Of a stretch of 51,081 nucleotides of DNA, positions 1 through 8,287 are shown one piece after another; the stretch's first letter is position 1; each line of letters starts with the position of its first letter. The position numbers and the translations under genes are program-made. Source of the DNA: an uncultured Nitrosomonas sp. (lineage in GTDB: Bacteria > Pseudomonadota > Gammaproteobacteria > Burkholderiales > Nitrosomonadaceae); NCBI GenBank assembly GCA_902826055.1, contig CADEDJ010000018.1, positions 1 through 51,081 on the forward strand, read 5' to 3'. Under the pieces are notes generated by a model, which was given only the letters and a program-made list of their open reading frames with translations, was not told where the DNA came from and did no database searches.

Positions 1-285
1 GAAGCGGCTTTGCTGACAGTGATGCTGGCTTACAATTTGATGAGCTTATTTCGTCAGGCAATATTGAGAAGCGATGCAGTCTCAGACAAAGCCGATGTGC
101 AGCACACTCTCAAGACCCTGCGCTATAAGCTCTTTGCCAAGGCTGGATACATTACTCGTGAGGGCCGAAAAAAAATCATTAACTTGGCCGTTGCAATGCA
201 ACAACGTGAGTGGATTGATGGCCTTTGGAATAAATCTAAAACTTTCGATCTTCCCGTTAAATTCACCCCCATCTTCTCGCCTTGA
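1..285 (+). CDS. IS1380-family transposase, C-terminal part (cut by window edge)
   Basis: Frame 1 is open from the first base to a TGA at 283-285, so this is the 3' end of a gene that starts left of the window. The roughly 94 residues match the C-terminal end of IS1380-type DDE transposases as I know them: an A-Y-N-L-M-S-L-F-R block followed by a basic helical region and a K-K-I-I-N-L-A-V-A stretch. The catalytic residues would lie upstream and cannot be judged here, so it is unknown whether the element is intact. A plausible terminal inverted repeat lies a few bases after the stop. Recognition is from family memory, not a search. Confidence 0.75.
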   Translation, partial: EAALLTVMLAYNLMSLFRQAILRSDAVSDKADVQHTLKTLRYKLFAKAGYITREGRKKIINLAVAMQQREWIDGLWNKSKTFDLPVKFTPIFSP

Positions 286-291
286 AATTCC

Positions 292-309
292 TAATGGAAA
301 ATCTGGGTT
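292..309. repeat. Candidate right terminal inverted repeat of the IS1380-type element
   Basis: Just after the transposase stop, bases 292-309 read on the minus strand begin AACCCAGATT and continue TTCCATTA. This resembles the AACCCGGATTATTCATG-type ends I recall for IS1380-family elements. The left end is outside the window, so the match between the two ends cannot be tested. It would put the element's edge at about 309-310. Confidence 0.4.
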
Positions 310-548
310 GAATTCATTGTAATTCTAATGATGAAATTGTTCCTCCTTGTAGAAGGTTTGAGGATAGCAATGATGTATCAGAGTGTTAATGTGAAAGAGT
401 TGGCGGCTTGCACTTCAAAATGGCCATTAGCCATTTCTTCAGATCTTAGCGAAAATTTCTGAATAAAAAAGAATGCACGGAGTAAATCACGATCTCAGTT
501 TTGCACTGCTGTTCTCCGAATTTGCAGTAGAAACTTTTTCAGGATCGG
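310..548. other. Gap between IS1380 end and response regulator gene
   Basis: No supported gene. There is a 30-codon open frame at 370-462 without recognisable similarity and a small hairpin at 418-436 (AAATGGC/GCCATTT, 5-base loop). The hairpin lies on the 3' side of the leftward regulator gene and has no T-run, so I do not call it a terminator. Confidence 0.4.
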
Positions 549-1733
549 CTACTTAAAACCACTGTCTCTTGAAAATCCATTTGTAGAATTTAATACGCTA
601 GGGTTTTTTGGAAAATGCTGTTTAGCATATGCAAAAAGGCTAAAGCGATTTTTAATTCCTAATTTACTAAAAATAGAAGTTAGATGATTTCGCAAAGTGT
701 GTTCACTCATACACAATTTAGCTGCTATTTGTTTATTTTGTTCTCCACCCACCCCATCGGAGAATGCTTTAAGGACTATACATTCTTTGCGAGTAAGAGT
801 CGTAATTTTATCGGCATCAGTGTCTAGTGATGTTTTTCCTCGCATACGAGAGCTTTGGAGAAATATGCGGCCAGTAGTTACACGATCAAGCCATAACTCA
901 TCATTATAAATTTTCTCAATAGCTCTCAAAAGGGTTTGCATCGATTCTTTTTTATGCACAATTCCTCTGGCTCCATTAAGTACGGCTCGCTCAATTACTT
1001 CCTTATCATGTGTTTCGGTAAAAATTACGATGCGTGCATTGCCGGTATTGGTAAAATCGGGAATAAAATTTACACAATCAGTACCATTCAATAGAATATT
1101 AAGAATAATTACATCCGGTTGTTTTTCAGTAATAATTTGCTTAGCATCAGAGATATTCATTGCACTGCCAATAACTTCCATTCGTGGTTTTTCGCTATTA
1201 ATTAATTTTTCCAGTCCCCAAAGCACGATTTGTTGGTCATCAACTAATAAAATCTTGATTGATTTTGTAGTATGACTTATAAAATCCATCGCTTGATCAA
1301 TACCGTAATATTGGCAAAAGCTAGATTCAAAATTTCTTTGAGGTTCATTACTATTACATTTATTGATATTGTCGTATCCTAAATTATGAGCTAAATTTAT
1401 AGTACGCTGAACAATCAAATCAGTAGCATAAGCTGTAAAATAAAGAGAAAAATTAGCGTGTTCCGCTTGTAAATTTAACTGGCATGCTAAATGAATACCA
1501 TTACAATTATTGAGTTCTATGTCAGTTAAAATAATAGCAGGCCTGTCTTCTCTTATCCTCATAAGAGCGTCTTTACCTGAAGTGCAGACACCAATAACAT
1601 CATAGTCCCAATCTTCAAGCATATTTCTTAGTGTCTTACCAGAAATATACTTTTCTACAACAATCAGAACTCTCGTGTCTCCCATTACTTTGTGTGAAAT
1701 TCTCGAAATTATTCGTTCTGCTTTGTTGGTCAT
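549..1733 (-). CDS. Two-receiver LuxR-type response regulator, both receivers atypical
   Basis: This 394-residue protein has two receiver-like domains (about 20-130 and 158-275) followed by a LuxR/NarL-type helix-turn-helix (about 312-372, with the L-T-x-K-E, Q-I-A-A-K-L and S-x-H-T-L-R-N-H-L pattern). The N-terminal receiver keeps an aspartate (D71 in I-L-T-D-I-E-L), but the usual acidic pair at the end of strand 1 reads V-E (V-L-I-V-V-E-K). The second receiver keeps the acidic pair (D165, D166), but the phosphoacceptor position is Asn (N212 in I-I-L-N-I-L-L). A conserved-type lysine is present near 261. Each receiver therefore lacks one part of the phosphorylation pocket. The protein is probably a cytoplasmic DNA-binding regulator. 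Its targets and partner kinase are unknown, and no kinase gene is adjacent. It sits between mobile-element debris, which fits accessory DNA. Confidence 0.85.
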   Translation of the reverse strand: MTNKAERIISRISHKVMGDTRVLIVVEKYISGKTLRNMLEDWDYDVIGVCTSGKDALMRIREDRPAIILTDIELNNCNGIHLACQLNLQAEHANFSLYFTAYATDLIVQRTINLAHNLGYDNINKCNSNEPQRNFESSFCQYYGIDQAMDFISHTTKSIKILLVDDQQIVLWGLEKLINSEKPRMEVIGSAMNISDAKQIITEKQPDVIILNILLNGTDCVNFIPDFTNTGNARIVIFTETHDKEVIERAVLNGARGIVHKKESMQTLLRAIEKIYNDELWLDRVTTGRIFLQSSRMRGKTSLDTDADKITTLTRKECIVLKAFSDGVGGEQNKQIAAKLCMSEHTLRNHLTSIFSKLGIKNRFSLFAYAKQHFPKNPSVLNSTNGFSRDSGFK

Positions 1734-2468
1734 TTAGCTTACCTCTATCAACATTATTGTTAATCCTGCACACAATTAAAGCTTATAGAAAAATCTTTAA
1801 TCTAAAATTCATATACTAAGTTTACTTTTGAACTATCTAAAAGCGATTCCCAATCTTTAGCCAAAATGTTATCTCATATGAAAACAACAATATATTTAAA
1901 CATTGGGATATTATATTTATAAATCAGTAAATTCTATTTACTAGGAAAGCGTTGATTAAATCATTAAGCAAAGTGCAAGACTGGATCAAACCCAGGAAGC
2001 GAGGCCTATCATAGAAATAGGCAAGTTCCTAATATTAACCAATACAGCAATTAGTTTGCACAGACCATTAGTCAGCGTTTCTCTAGCATTTTTTATTGTA
2101 GTAAACCATCCAGACATTACTTTTAGTTTCTGTTCAACTTAGCTAGTTATTATTTTCGGATTTTATCTCCCAAACTTAAGTTCTTTTTGTAAATGATGTA
2201 ACAATATGAAAGAGGTACAATCTTTTTTAGAGTTTGTTGATATTTCTGTAGAAAGCCTATTAGACGACAATTATCTTGACCCATTGGTGAAAGTATCAGT
2301 ATGAGTTTTTCCGTATATAGAGCCTACTCAGAAATTCAGCGATCAGTTATTCGCAGTCAAGTAAAAATTCCGGTTCGAGATGAATTGACAGTCATGCGTA
2401 AACCCAATCTTTCTGGGCATGCTCTTTTTTGTCACCCAAGATTCTATTTTGACTGCAAGATTCAGAAG
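1734..2468. other. Gene-poor stretch before the IS3 remnant
   Basis: About 735 bases with no gene I can support. A 32-codon open frame (2206-2304) begins with M-K-E-V-Q-S-F-L-E-F and runs into a second unrecognised open frame that crosses the IS boundary. Both could be leftovers of a gene disrupted by the insertion, but I recognise neither. A short hairpin (GCCTAT/ATAGGC) lies near 2005-2023. The bases just left of 1733 should hold the promoter of the leftward regulator gene, but I cannot point to one with confidence. Confidence 0.5.
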
Positions 2469-2519
2469 TGGCCTCACTTGAATGGACAATTTTTCCAAAA
2501 TCATAAGTGGAAATCTTGC
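2469..2519. repeat. Left terminal inverted repeat of the IS3-family remnant
   Basis: It pairs with the right end at 3244-3289. The outer nine bases have one mismatch. A shared GGACA block and a 17-base inner block (ATAAGTGG-x-AATCTTGC, one mismatch) complete the match. The terminal dinucleotide TG is typical of IS3-family ends. Confidence 0.8.
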
Positions 2520-2527
2520 ATTAATGC

Positions 2528-2906
2528 CTACGCTGTTTTTTTCATCGCAGGCAGGTTATTGAAATAGAACTCATTGGGCGTTTTGTCGTCAAGCGCGGTG
2601 TGAGGTCTATCTTGGTTGTAGAATATAAAATATTTTTCTAAACCTCGCCTTGCATCACATACGCTGTCGTAGGCGTGCAGATATACCTCTTCGTATTTGG
2701 CGCCTTTCCAAAGCCGTTCGACAAACACATTGTCACGCCAGCTATCCTTGCCATCCATGCTGATCTGGATGCCGTTATCCTTCAGCAGCCCGGTAAATCC
2801 CAAGCCGGTGAATTGGCAACCTTGGTCAGTAGTATGCTGCTGAGCGTGCCACATCCAGCAGCCGACATTGCTTCACCAGCGACAGTGCGTGAGTTCGGTT
2901 TATCAT
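2528..2906 (-). pseudogene. IS3-family OrfB transposase, central catalytic part deleted
   Basis: The 5' part (from about 2906: M-I-N-R-T-H-A-L-S-L-V-K-Q, then S-A-A-Y-Y) is the usual OrfB N-terminus. It is joined at about 2825-2832 directly to the C-terminal rve-domain part, which carries D-Q-G-C-Q-F-T, the D-N-V-F-V-E glutamate block and Y-N-x-x-R-P-H. The sequence that should lie between, including the first catalytic aspartate, is missing, and the join also changes frame. A 108-codon frame (2528-2854) survives only because the junction creates an in-frame start. A roughly 400-bp deletion would account for the element's short length. Confidence 0.85.
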
Positions 2907-2946
2907 CGCTTTGCGCTCAGCAATCCCGCCTTGATGAGCGCGCCTT

Positions 2947-3203
2947 CTAAAAAATCATTCCCAGCGTGAGCTGCCCAATCTTGGCGTGAAGTATCTTGAG
3001 ATCAGGCGCGGTGGCCTTTACTTTTGAATTACTTCCGAATACTTCGATTGCAGATTTCTGTAACTGCTGCTTCATTGCGAAATCTGATTCGGATGCACAT
3101 CAAATTGTTCAGCTGACTCAGCCAGTGTCTTGTCACTCTTGATCGCAGCTATTACCGCCTTGGCCTTGAATCCCGCTGCGTGGTTCCTTCTCGTCCTTCT
3201 CAT
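2947..3203 (-). pseudogene. IS3-family OrfA (helix-turn-helix transposase subunit), frameshifted
   Basis: Starting at the ATG at 3203, the minus strand encodes a basic N-terminus (M-R-R-T-R-R-N-H) and the IS3 OrfA helix-turn-helix pattern (F-K-A-K-A-V-I-A-A, E-Q-F-D-V-H-P-N-Q-I-S). It stops at a TGA at 3072-3074. One lost G explains this: the expected S-Q-W-K-Q-Q-L reads as Q-stop, and the K-Q-Q-L-Q-K continuation resumes in another frame up to a TAG at 2947. The further continuation (N-D-F-L-E-G-A-L-I-K-A-G) needs a second shift. The gene cannot make a working OrfA. Confidence 0.85.
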
Positions 3204-3243
3204 ACTCTCACTCCTTTTTCGCCGTGAACTTCACGGATTTAGT

Positions 3244-3289
3244 TTGAGCAAGATTACCACTTATCCGCCTGTCCGAATTTGTGAGACCA
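3244..3289. repeat. Right terminal inverted repeat of the IS3-family remnant
   Basis: Read on the minus strand it begins TGGTCTCAC, mirrors the left end and ends the element with CA. The next bases to the right are CAC-TT-like flank and then the polA stop codon (3293-3295), so the insertion lies just beyond the polA reading frame and leaves the protein intact. Confidence 0.8.
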
Positions 3290-3292
3290 CTT

Positions 3293-6037
3293 CTAATGCG
3301 CTTGTTCCCAGTTAATCCCACAACCCATTTCTACCAGTAGCGGCACGTCAAGTTGCAAAACACTTCCCATATATACAGGCAAAGCTTTTTGCACCAAAGA
3401 GATTTCTTCATCGGGTGCTTCGATAACCAACTCATCATGTACTTGCATAATGAGCTTGCTGTGTAGTTTTTCATTTTTTAACCAATTACTTACAGCGATC
3501 ATTGCTAATTTGATGATATCTGCTGCAGTTCCTTGCATCGGTGCATTAATAGCAGCTCGTTCTGCAGCTTGTCGGCGACTTCCATTGGCACTATTGATCT
3601 CCGGGAGCCATAACCTGCGTCCCAACACAGTTTCGACATAACCCTGTTGTTTGGCTTTTTCCCGGGTTTGTCGCATATACTTTTCAACACCAGGATAACG
3701 CGCAAAATACCGTTCCATGTAAGCACGAGCAGCACTTCGTTCAATATTCAATTGTGTAGCCAAGCCAAATTCCGACATACCATAAATCAGGCCAAAGTTT
3801 ATTACCTTCGCATACCGGCGTTGTTCATGATCAACCAAGTCCAATGGCACTCCAAATACTTCCGCTGCCGTTGCTCGATGAATATCCTCACCCTTTGCAA
3901 ATGCTTTAAGGAGTCCCTCATCTTGGGAAATATGCGCCATAATGCGCAATTCAATCTGTGAATAATCGGCTGATATAATTTGATGGCCTGGTGCTGCAAC
4001 AAAAGCTTCTCTAATTTTCCGGCCTTCTTCCGTACGTACCGGAATATTCTGCAAATTGGGATCCGAGCTGGCCAGCCGTCCAGTCACTGCTACTGCTTGC
4101 GCATAATTAGTATGCACTCGACCAGTATGCGGATTTATCATTTGCGGTAATTTATCCGTGTAGGTCGACTTTAATTTTGCCAAGCTGCGATATTCAAGCA
4201 GCAATTTAGGCAAAGGATAATCCAATGCAAGCTGCTGCAATACGTCTTCATCGGTAGAAGGCACACCCGAAGGTGTTTTTTTGATGACCGGCAATTTAAG
4301 TTGGTGAAACAGAATTTCCTGAATCTGCTTAGGTGAGTTTAAATTGAACGACCGATCTGCGATTACATGCGCTTGCTGTTCCAATACATGTAATTTCTCT
4401 CCCAATTCATGACCTTGCTGCTGCAGCAACTTATCATCCAGCAGTACGCCATTACGCTCCATTTCAAACAACACTTCCAGGGTAGGCATTTCGATCCTTT
4501 GGTAGATGTAATTCAGCCGTGAATCACTTTGAATACTAGGGTATAGTGCTTGATGTATTTGTAATGCAATATCTGCATCTTCGCCAGCATACTGTGTTGC
4601 AACATCAATTGCCACTTCGTCAAAACCAATGCGATTCACCCCTTTTCCGGTGACATCATCATAACTAATTGTTTTGATATCTAAATGGCGAAGCGCCAAG
4701 CTATCTAGATTATGCAAACGATGGGATTCGAGTACGTAGGACTGTAACATAGTGTCATGCGTAATACCGTTTAAACTAATACCGTAATTGGCAAATACAT
4801 GCTTATCGTACTTTAAATTCTGCCCCAACTTAGTTTTATGCGGATTTTCCAACCATGGCCGCAACTTATCTAATACCTGTACCAGTGGCAATTGCTGGAC
4901 TACACCAGCATAACGATGCTCCAACGGAATATACGCTGCATGAAGATTTTCAATACAAAATGAAATTCCGACCAATTTTGCTTGTAAAGGATTCAGGCTG
5001 GTTGTTTCGCTATCAATGGAAACTATTTGCGCACTATCCAGGCGAACCAACCAATCACTTAATTCACTTTCCGTCAAAATTGTCTGATAAATTCTGGAAT
5101 GTTCAAGTGTAGCACCGATGTTTTCACTCGTAGCAGCTATTACTTGCGTATCATTTTCTGAAGTGACTGATGCGCATTGGTGGTTAGCCATTTGTTGCCG
5201 TAATTCGCGCAATGATGCCTTCATATCCAATCGTTCATAAAGCTGTACCAATTGCGAAATATCCTGAGGTTGCGGCGTAAGATCAGTAATGCCAATTGGC
5301 AAATCCAAATCACATTTAATGGTAATGAGTTGACGCGTGGTATCGAACCAACCCAAGGCTTTGCGCAAATTATCACCAACAACACCCTTAATTTCGTCAG
5401 CATGCGCGATGATATTGGCCAATGAACCATAGTGTGCTAACCATTTTGCGGCAGTTTTTGGTCCCACTTTTTCAACACCTGGAATATTATCGGACGCATC
5501 GCCTACCAGCATTAAATAGTCCAGCATACGGGTTGGCGGCACGCCAAATTTAGCCAATACATTCGCTTCATCGAGCATTTCATTGTTCATGGTATTTACT
5601 AATGTAATTTGGGAATTCACCAGTTGCGCGATATCTTTATCGCCGGTTGAGATAATACAACGCATATTGGCATCCACTGCCCGCTTGGCCAGTGTACCAA
5701 TCACATCATCGGCCTCGACACCATCGATAATAAGCATTGGCCATCCCATTGCACGAATGCAGGCATATAAAGGTTCAATCTGAACTGCCAGGTCATGCGG
5801 CATTTTTGGCCGATGCGCTTTATATTCAGGATATATTTCATCGCGGAAAGTTTTACCTTTTGCATCAAACACACACGCGCTATAATCGGCGTGATAATCT
5901 TTGTGCAATCGCCGTAACATACTCAGTACCCCGTGAATAGCACCTGTTGGTTCATTGTTACGACTACGTAAATCGGGCAGTGCATGAAAAGCACGATATA
6001 AATAAGACGAGCCATCTACCAACAACAACGTTTCCAT
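3293..6037 (-). CDS. polA: DNA polymerase I
   Basis: This 914-residue protein fills RNA-primer gaps and does repair synthesis. It has the three expected domains: a 5'-nuclease (about 1-290; V-D-G-S-S-Y-L-Y-R-A near the start, G-D-A-S-D-N-I-P-G-V), a 3'-5' exonuclease with its acidic D-x-E intact (S-I-D-S-E-T-T), and the polymerase. The polymerase shows motif A (D-Y-S-Q-I-E-L-R), motif B (R-x-x-A-K-x-x-N-F-G-x-x-Y-G) and motif C (V-H-D-E). All three activities should be functional. Its stop codon is only four bases from the IS3 remnant, so the native downstream terminator has been displaced or lost. The start lies 13 bases from the divergent LOG gene. Confidence 0.98.
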   Translation of the reverse strand: METLLLVDGSSYLYRAFHALPDLRSRNNEPTGAIHGVLSMLRRLHKDYHADYSACVFDAKGKTFRDEIYPEYKAHRPKMPHDLAVQIEPLYACIRAMGWPMLIIDGVEADDVIGTLAKRAVDANMRCIISTGDKDIAQLVNSQITLVNTMNNEMLDEANVLAKFGVPPTRMLDYLMLVGDASDNIPGVEKVGPKTAAKWLAHYGSLANIIAHADEIKGVVGDNLRKALGWFDTTRQLITIKCDLDLPIGITDLTPQPQDISQLVQLYERLDMKASLRELRQQMANHQCASVTSENDTQVIAATSENIGATLEHSRIYQTILTESELSDWLVRLDSAQIVSIDSETTSLNPLQAKLVGISFCIENLHAAYIPLEHRYAGVVQQLPLVQVLDKLRPWLENPHKTKLGQNLKYDKHVFANYGISLNGITHDTMLQSYVLESHRLHNLDSLALRHLDIKTISYDDVTGKGVNRIGFDEVAIDVATQYAGEDADIALQIHQALYPSIQSDSRLNYIYQRIEMPTLEVLFEMERNGVLLDDKLLQQQGHELGEKLHVLEQQAHVIADRSFNLNSPKQIQEILFHQLKLPVIKKTPSGVPSTDEDVLQQLALDYPLPKLLLEYRSLAKLKSTYTDKLPQMINPHTGRVHTNYAQAVAVTGRLASSDPNLQNIPVRTEEGRKIREAFVAAPGHQIISADYSQIELRIMAHISQDEGLLKAFAKGEDIHRATAAEVFGVPLDLVDHEQRRYAKVINFGLIYGMSEFGLATQLNIERSAARAYMERYFARYPGVEKYMRQTREKAKQQGYVETVLGRRLWLPEINSANGSRRQAAERAAINAPMQGTAADIIKLAMIAVSNWLKNEKLHSKLIMQVHDELVIEAPDEEISLVQKALPVYMGSVLQLDVPLLVEMGCGINWEQAH

Positions 6038-6050
6038 AAATAAATTTCCT

Positions 6051-6770
6051 ATGAGCCAGCACGATAAACCACCTACTCACTTATCTGTCAGTAAACCTTG
6101 GTCAGCAAAAGAGTCATGGCGCTTATTTGGAATTATGGCAGAATTTGTCGAGGGAACGGAACGTCTTGATGCCATTCAACCTGCTGTTAGTATTTTTGGT
6201 AGTGCACGGACTCATCCGGATAGTCCACATTATCAATTAGCGGAACAAATTGCCAAACAGCTTTCTGATGCCGGATTTGCCGTTATTTCCGGTGGTGGCC
6301 CAGGCATTATGGAAGCCGCCAATAAAGGTGCTTATTTTGGCAAATCTCCCAGTATCGGCTTGAATATCCAGCTCCCTCATGAACAACATCGCAATACATA
6401 TCAGGATATTAGCCAAACATTCAGACATTTCTTTGCTCGTAAATATATGTTTGTTAAATTTGCTACAGCTTATGTCGTCTTGCCAGGAGGGTTCGGGACT
6501 CTAGACGAACTAATGGAAGCATTGACATTAGTGCAAACCGGAAAAACTCGCAAGATGCCGATCATTCTCGTTTATTCTGATTTTTGGCATGGTTTATTGG
6601 AATGGTTCAAGCATGCATTAATTTCCGAAGGTTTTATTTCAAGCGAAGACATGAATTTAATTCAAGTCATTAATGAACCTAAACAAGTAGTCGATGCAAT
6701 CTTTCAATACTATGAGACTAGTGGATTCGAACTTACCGCTGCTGAGCGAGAAGTTCAGCTTAATCTCTAA
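6051..6770 (+). CDS. LOG-family (TIGR00730) Rossmann-fold nucleotide hydrolase
   Basis: A 239-residue protein of the LOG/YgdH-YvdD group, formerly annotated lysine decarboxylase, whose characterised members cleave nucleoside 5'-monophosphates (phosphoribohydrolase). The signature motifs are both present: G-G-G-P-G-I-M-E-A-A-N-K-G-A (about 83-96) and P-G-G-F-G-T-L-D-E (about 145-153). The N-terminal E-S-W-R-x-F-G-I-M-A-E-F-V block is typical of the proteobacterial subgroup and supports the chosen start. No Shine-Dalgarno sequence precedes it, and only 13 bases separate it from the divergent polA start. The substrate is not determinable from sequence. Confidence 0.9.
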   Translation: MSQHDKPPTHLSVSKPWSAKESWRLFGIMAEFVEGTERLDAIQPAVSIFGSARTHPDSPHYQLAEQIAKQLSDAGFAVISGGGPGIMEAANKGAYFGKSPSIGLNIQLPHEQHRNTYQDISQTFRHFFARKYMFVKFATAYVVLPGGFGTLDELMEALTLVQTGKTRKMPIILVYSDFWHGLLEWFKHALISEGFISSEDMNLIQVINEPKQVVDAIFQYYETSGFELTAAEREVQLNL

Positions 6771-6827
6771 CTGTTATTAACGATTTTATGTAGAATACAA
6801 AATAATCCTGACTTACCGGGAATCATT

Positions 6828-7220
6828 ATGTACCGACTCATTATTATCATGTTGCTCAGCGTTGTAATTCCTGTAATGGCACAATCCGAGCAACCCAAGC
6901 AATCGAAAAAGTCTTCGCAACCTGACAATTTAATCCCGTTGCCAGAGATACCCGAGTTACCTCCTGAGCATCCAGATCAGCCGCCACACCCGCCCGATAT
7001 TCAAATGGATCCTGAGTTGGAAACGCAAGTTACCATTATTAAACGAGGGGAAGATACCATTGAAGAGCACCGCGTCAACGGTGAGCTTCTGATGATCAAG
7101 GTAATTCCTCGCATTGGTCCACCATATTATCTGAAGAAAAATACCAGTCGGGAATATCACACGCATCCCGAAGCCGGTATAGATGTTAGCCCACCGATGT
7201 GGCAATTATTAAGATTTTAA
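6828..7220 (+). CDS. DUF2782 exported protein
   Basis: 130 residues. A signal peptide (about 1-18, ending V-M-A-Q) is followed by a Pro/Glu/His-rich linker (40-65) and a compact C-terminal domain with T-I-I-K-R-G-E-D-T-I-E-E-H-R-V-N-G, R-I-G-P-P-Y-Y-L and a W-Q-L-L-R-F end. This is the pattern of the DUF2782 family, small periplasmic proteins of betaproteobacteria and gammaproteobacteria usually coded near polA and thrB, as here. The function is unknown. The gene lies 57 bases after the LOG gene and 80 bases before thrB, so co-transcription is possible. Confidence 0.85.
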   Translation: MYRLIIIMLLSVVIPVMAQSEQPKQSKKSSQPDNLIPLPEIPELPPEHPDQPPHPPDIQMDPELETQVTIIKRGEDTIEEHRVNGELLMIKVIPRIGPPYYLKKNTSREYHTHPEAGIDVSPPMWQLLRF

Positions 7221-7300
7221 TTTTTATGAAAAATGAAAACATAATTTTTTTGATTAAATTTCTGCATCTTCATATTCTTGATTTTTCGTTCTGTTAACTC

Positions 7301-8251
7301 ATGTCTGTTTTCACACCTGTTAGTAACAGCCAACTCGCAGTATGGTTAGAAAATTACGCACTTGGTCAATTGATCAATCTACAAGGTATTTCCTCCGGTA
7401 TCGAGAATACCAATTACTTTGTTACGACCACCCATGGTAAATTTGTGTTGACGCTATTTGAGAAACTGACCAGTCATGAATTGCCTTATTATCTGAATCT
7501 CATGGCGCACTTGTCTCTGCATGATATCCCCTGCCCTTCACCGATTCCCAGAAATGATCAAAAACTGTTCGGCACACTAAATAATAAACCAGCTACCCTA
7601 GTTACTTGTTTGCCCGGACAATCTATTACACATCCGACCGTACAACAATGCGCAGAAGTAGGTATGATGCTAGCAAAAATGCACCTAGCAGGCAGCTCGT
7701 ATTGGAATAGAATGGACAATCCGCGCGGATTGAAATGGTGGCAGGAAAAAGCCTTGGAGATCACCCCTTTTTTGTTAGCCGATGAAAGAGCGTTGCTTAA
7801 CGCCGAACTAAATTTCCAGGCATTGCAACAATCTTCTGAACTGCCTAACGGAGTTATTCATGCCGATTTATTTCGAGACAATATTTTGTTTATAGAAAAT
7901 AAAATTGGCGGAATCATCGATTTTTATTTTGCTTGTAATGATGTCTTTTTATACGATTTAGCAATTACGGTGAATGATTGGTGCATGATGGAAGAAAAAA
8001 TATTAAATCAGGCATGCACACGCGCTTTGATTCAGTCTTATCATAGCCTTCGACCACTTTCATCACAAGAACATGACGCGTGGCCTGCTATGTTGCGAGC
8101 AGGTGCTTTACGCTTCTGGATTTCCCGTTTATATGATTATCATTTACCACGCCCAGGAGAATTGACCCACGCTAAGGATCCAACGCATTTCAAAGAAATA
8201 TTGAAAAACCACATCACAGATTCGGCCAGAATAAAACAACTCTGGATCTAA
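7301..8251 (+). CDS. thrB: Homoserine kinase (APH/fructosamine-kinase-like fold)
   Basis: 316 residues. It phosphorylates homoserine to O-phosphohomoserine for threonine synthesis. It belongs to the choline-kinase/APH fold form found in betaproteobacteria, not the GHMP form of E. coli. The nucleotide loop (G-I-E-N-T-N-Y-F, 33-40), catalytic loop H-A-D-L-F-R-D-N (187-194, catalytic D189) and metal-binding I-D-F-Y-F (D207) are all present. The length is normal. With asd and metZ in the same window, the homoserine branch point is well represented, although thrC and hom are not here. Confidence 0.95.
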   Translation: MSVFTPVSNSQLAVWLENYALGQLINLQGISSGIENTNYFVTTTHGKFVLTLFEKLTSHELPYYLNLMAHLSLHDIPCPSPIPRNDQKLFGTLNNKPATLVTCLPGQSITHPTVQQCAEVGMMLAKMHLAGSSYWNRMDNPRGLKWWQEKALEITPFLLADERALLNAELNFQALQQSSELPNGVIHADLFRDNILFIENKIGGIIDFYFACNDVFLYDLAITVNDWCMMEEKILNQACTRALIQSYHSLRPLSSQEHDAWPAMLRAGALRFWISRLYDYHLPRPGELTHAKDPTHFKEILKNHITDSARIKQLWI

Positions 8252-8287
8252 AAAATCTGTACTACCGTCTTAATTGGAGGATCATTA

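Larger units (their letters stand above)
2469..3289 (-). mobile_element. Decayed IS3-family insertion sequence, internally deleted
   Basis: The two ends are inverted repeats. The left end starts TGGCCTCAC (2469-2477). The right end, read on the minus strand from 3289, starts TGGTCTCAC. Both then carry GGACA at the same distance, and ATAAGTGG-x-AATCTTGC further in, with nine more bases between these blocks on the left. Inside are an OrfA-like and an OrfB-like transposase, both broken. The element is 821 bp where about 1.2 kb is usual for the family. The missing part falls in the OrfB catalytic core. The right end lies four bases from the polA stop codon. I see no clear target-site duplication; the flanks read AAG and CTT, an inverted rather than direct match. 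It is non-autonomous. Confidence 0.85.

Noticed and set aside
549..1733. Two separate frameshifted regulators rather than one
   Set aside because: The single open frame is continuous through both receivers and the DNA-binding domain, so it reads as one protein.
2301..2567. 88-codon plus-strand frame as a gene
   Set aside because: It crosses the left end of the IS3 remnant and its right part is antisense to the transposase; no family was recognised.
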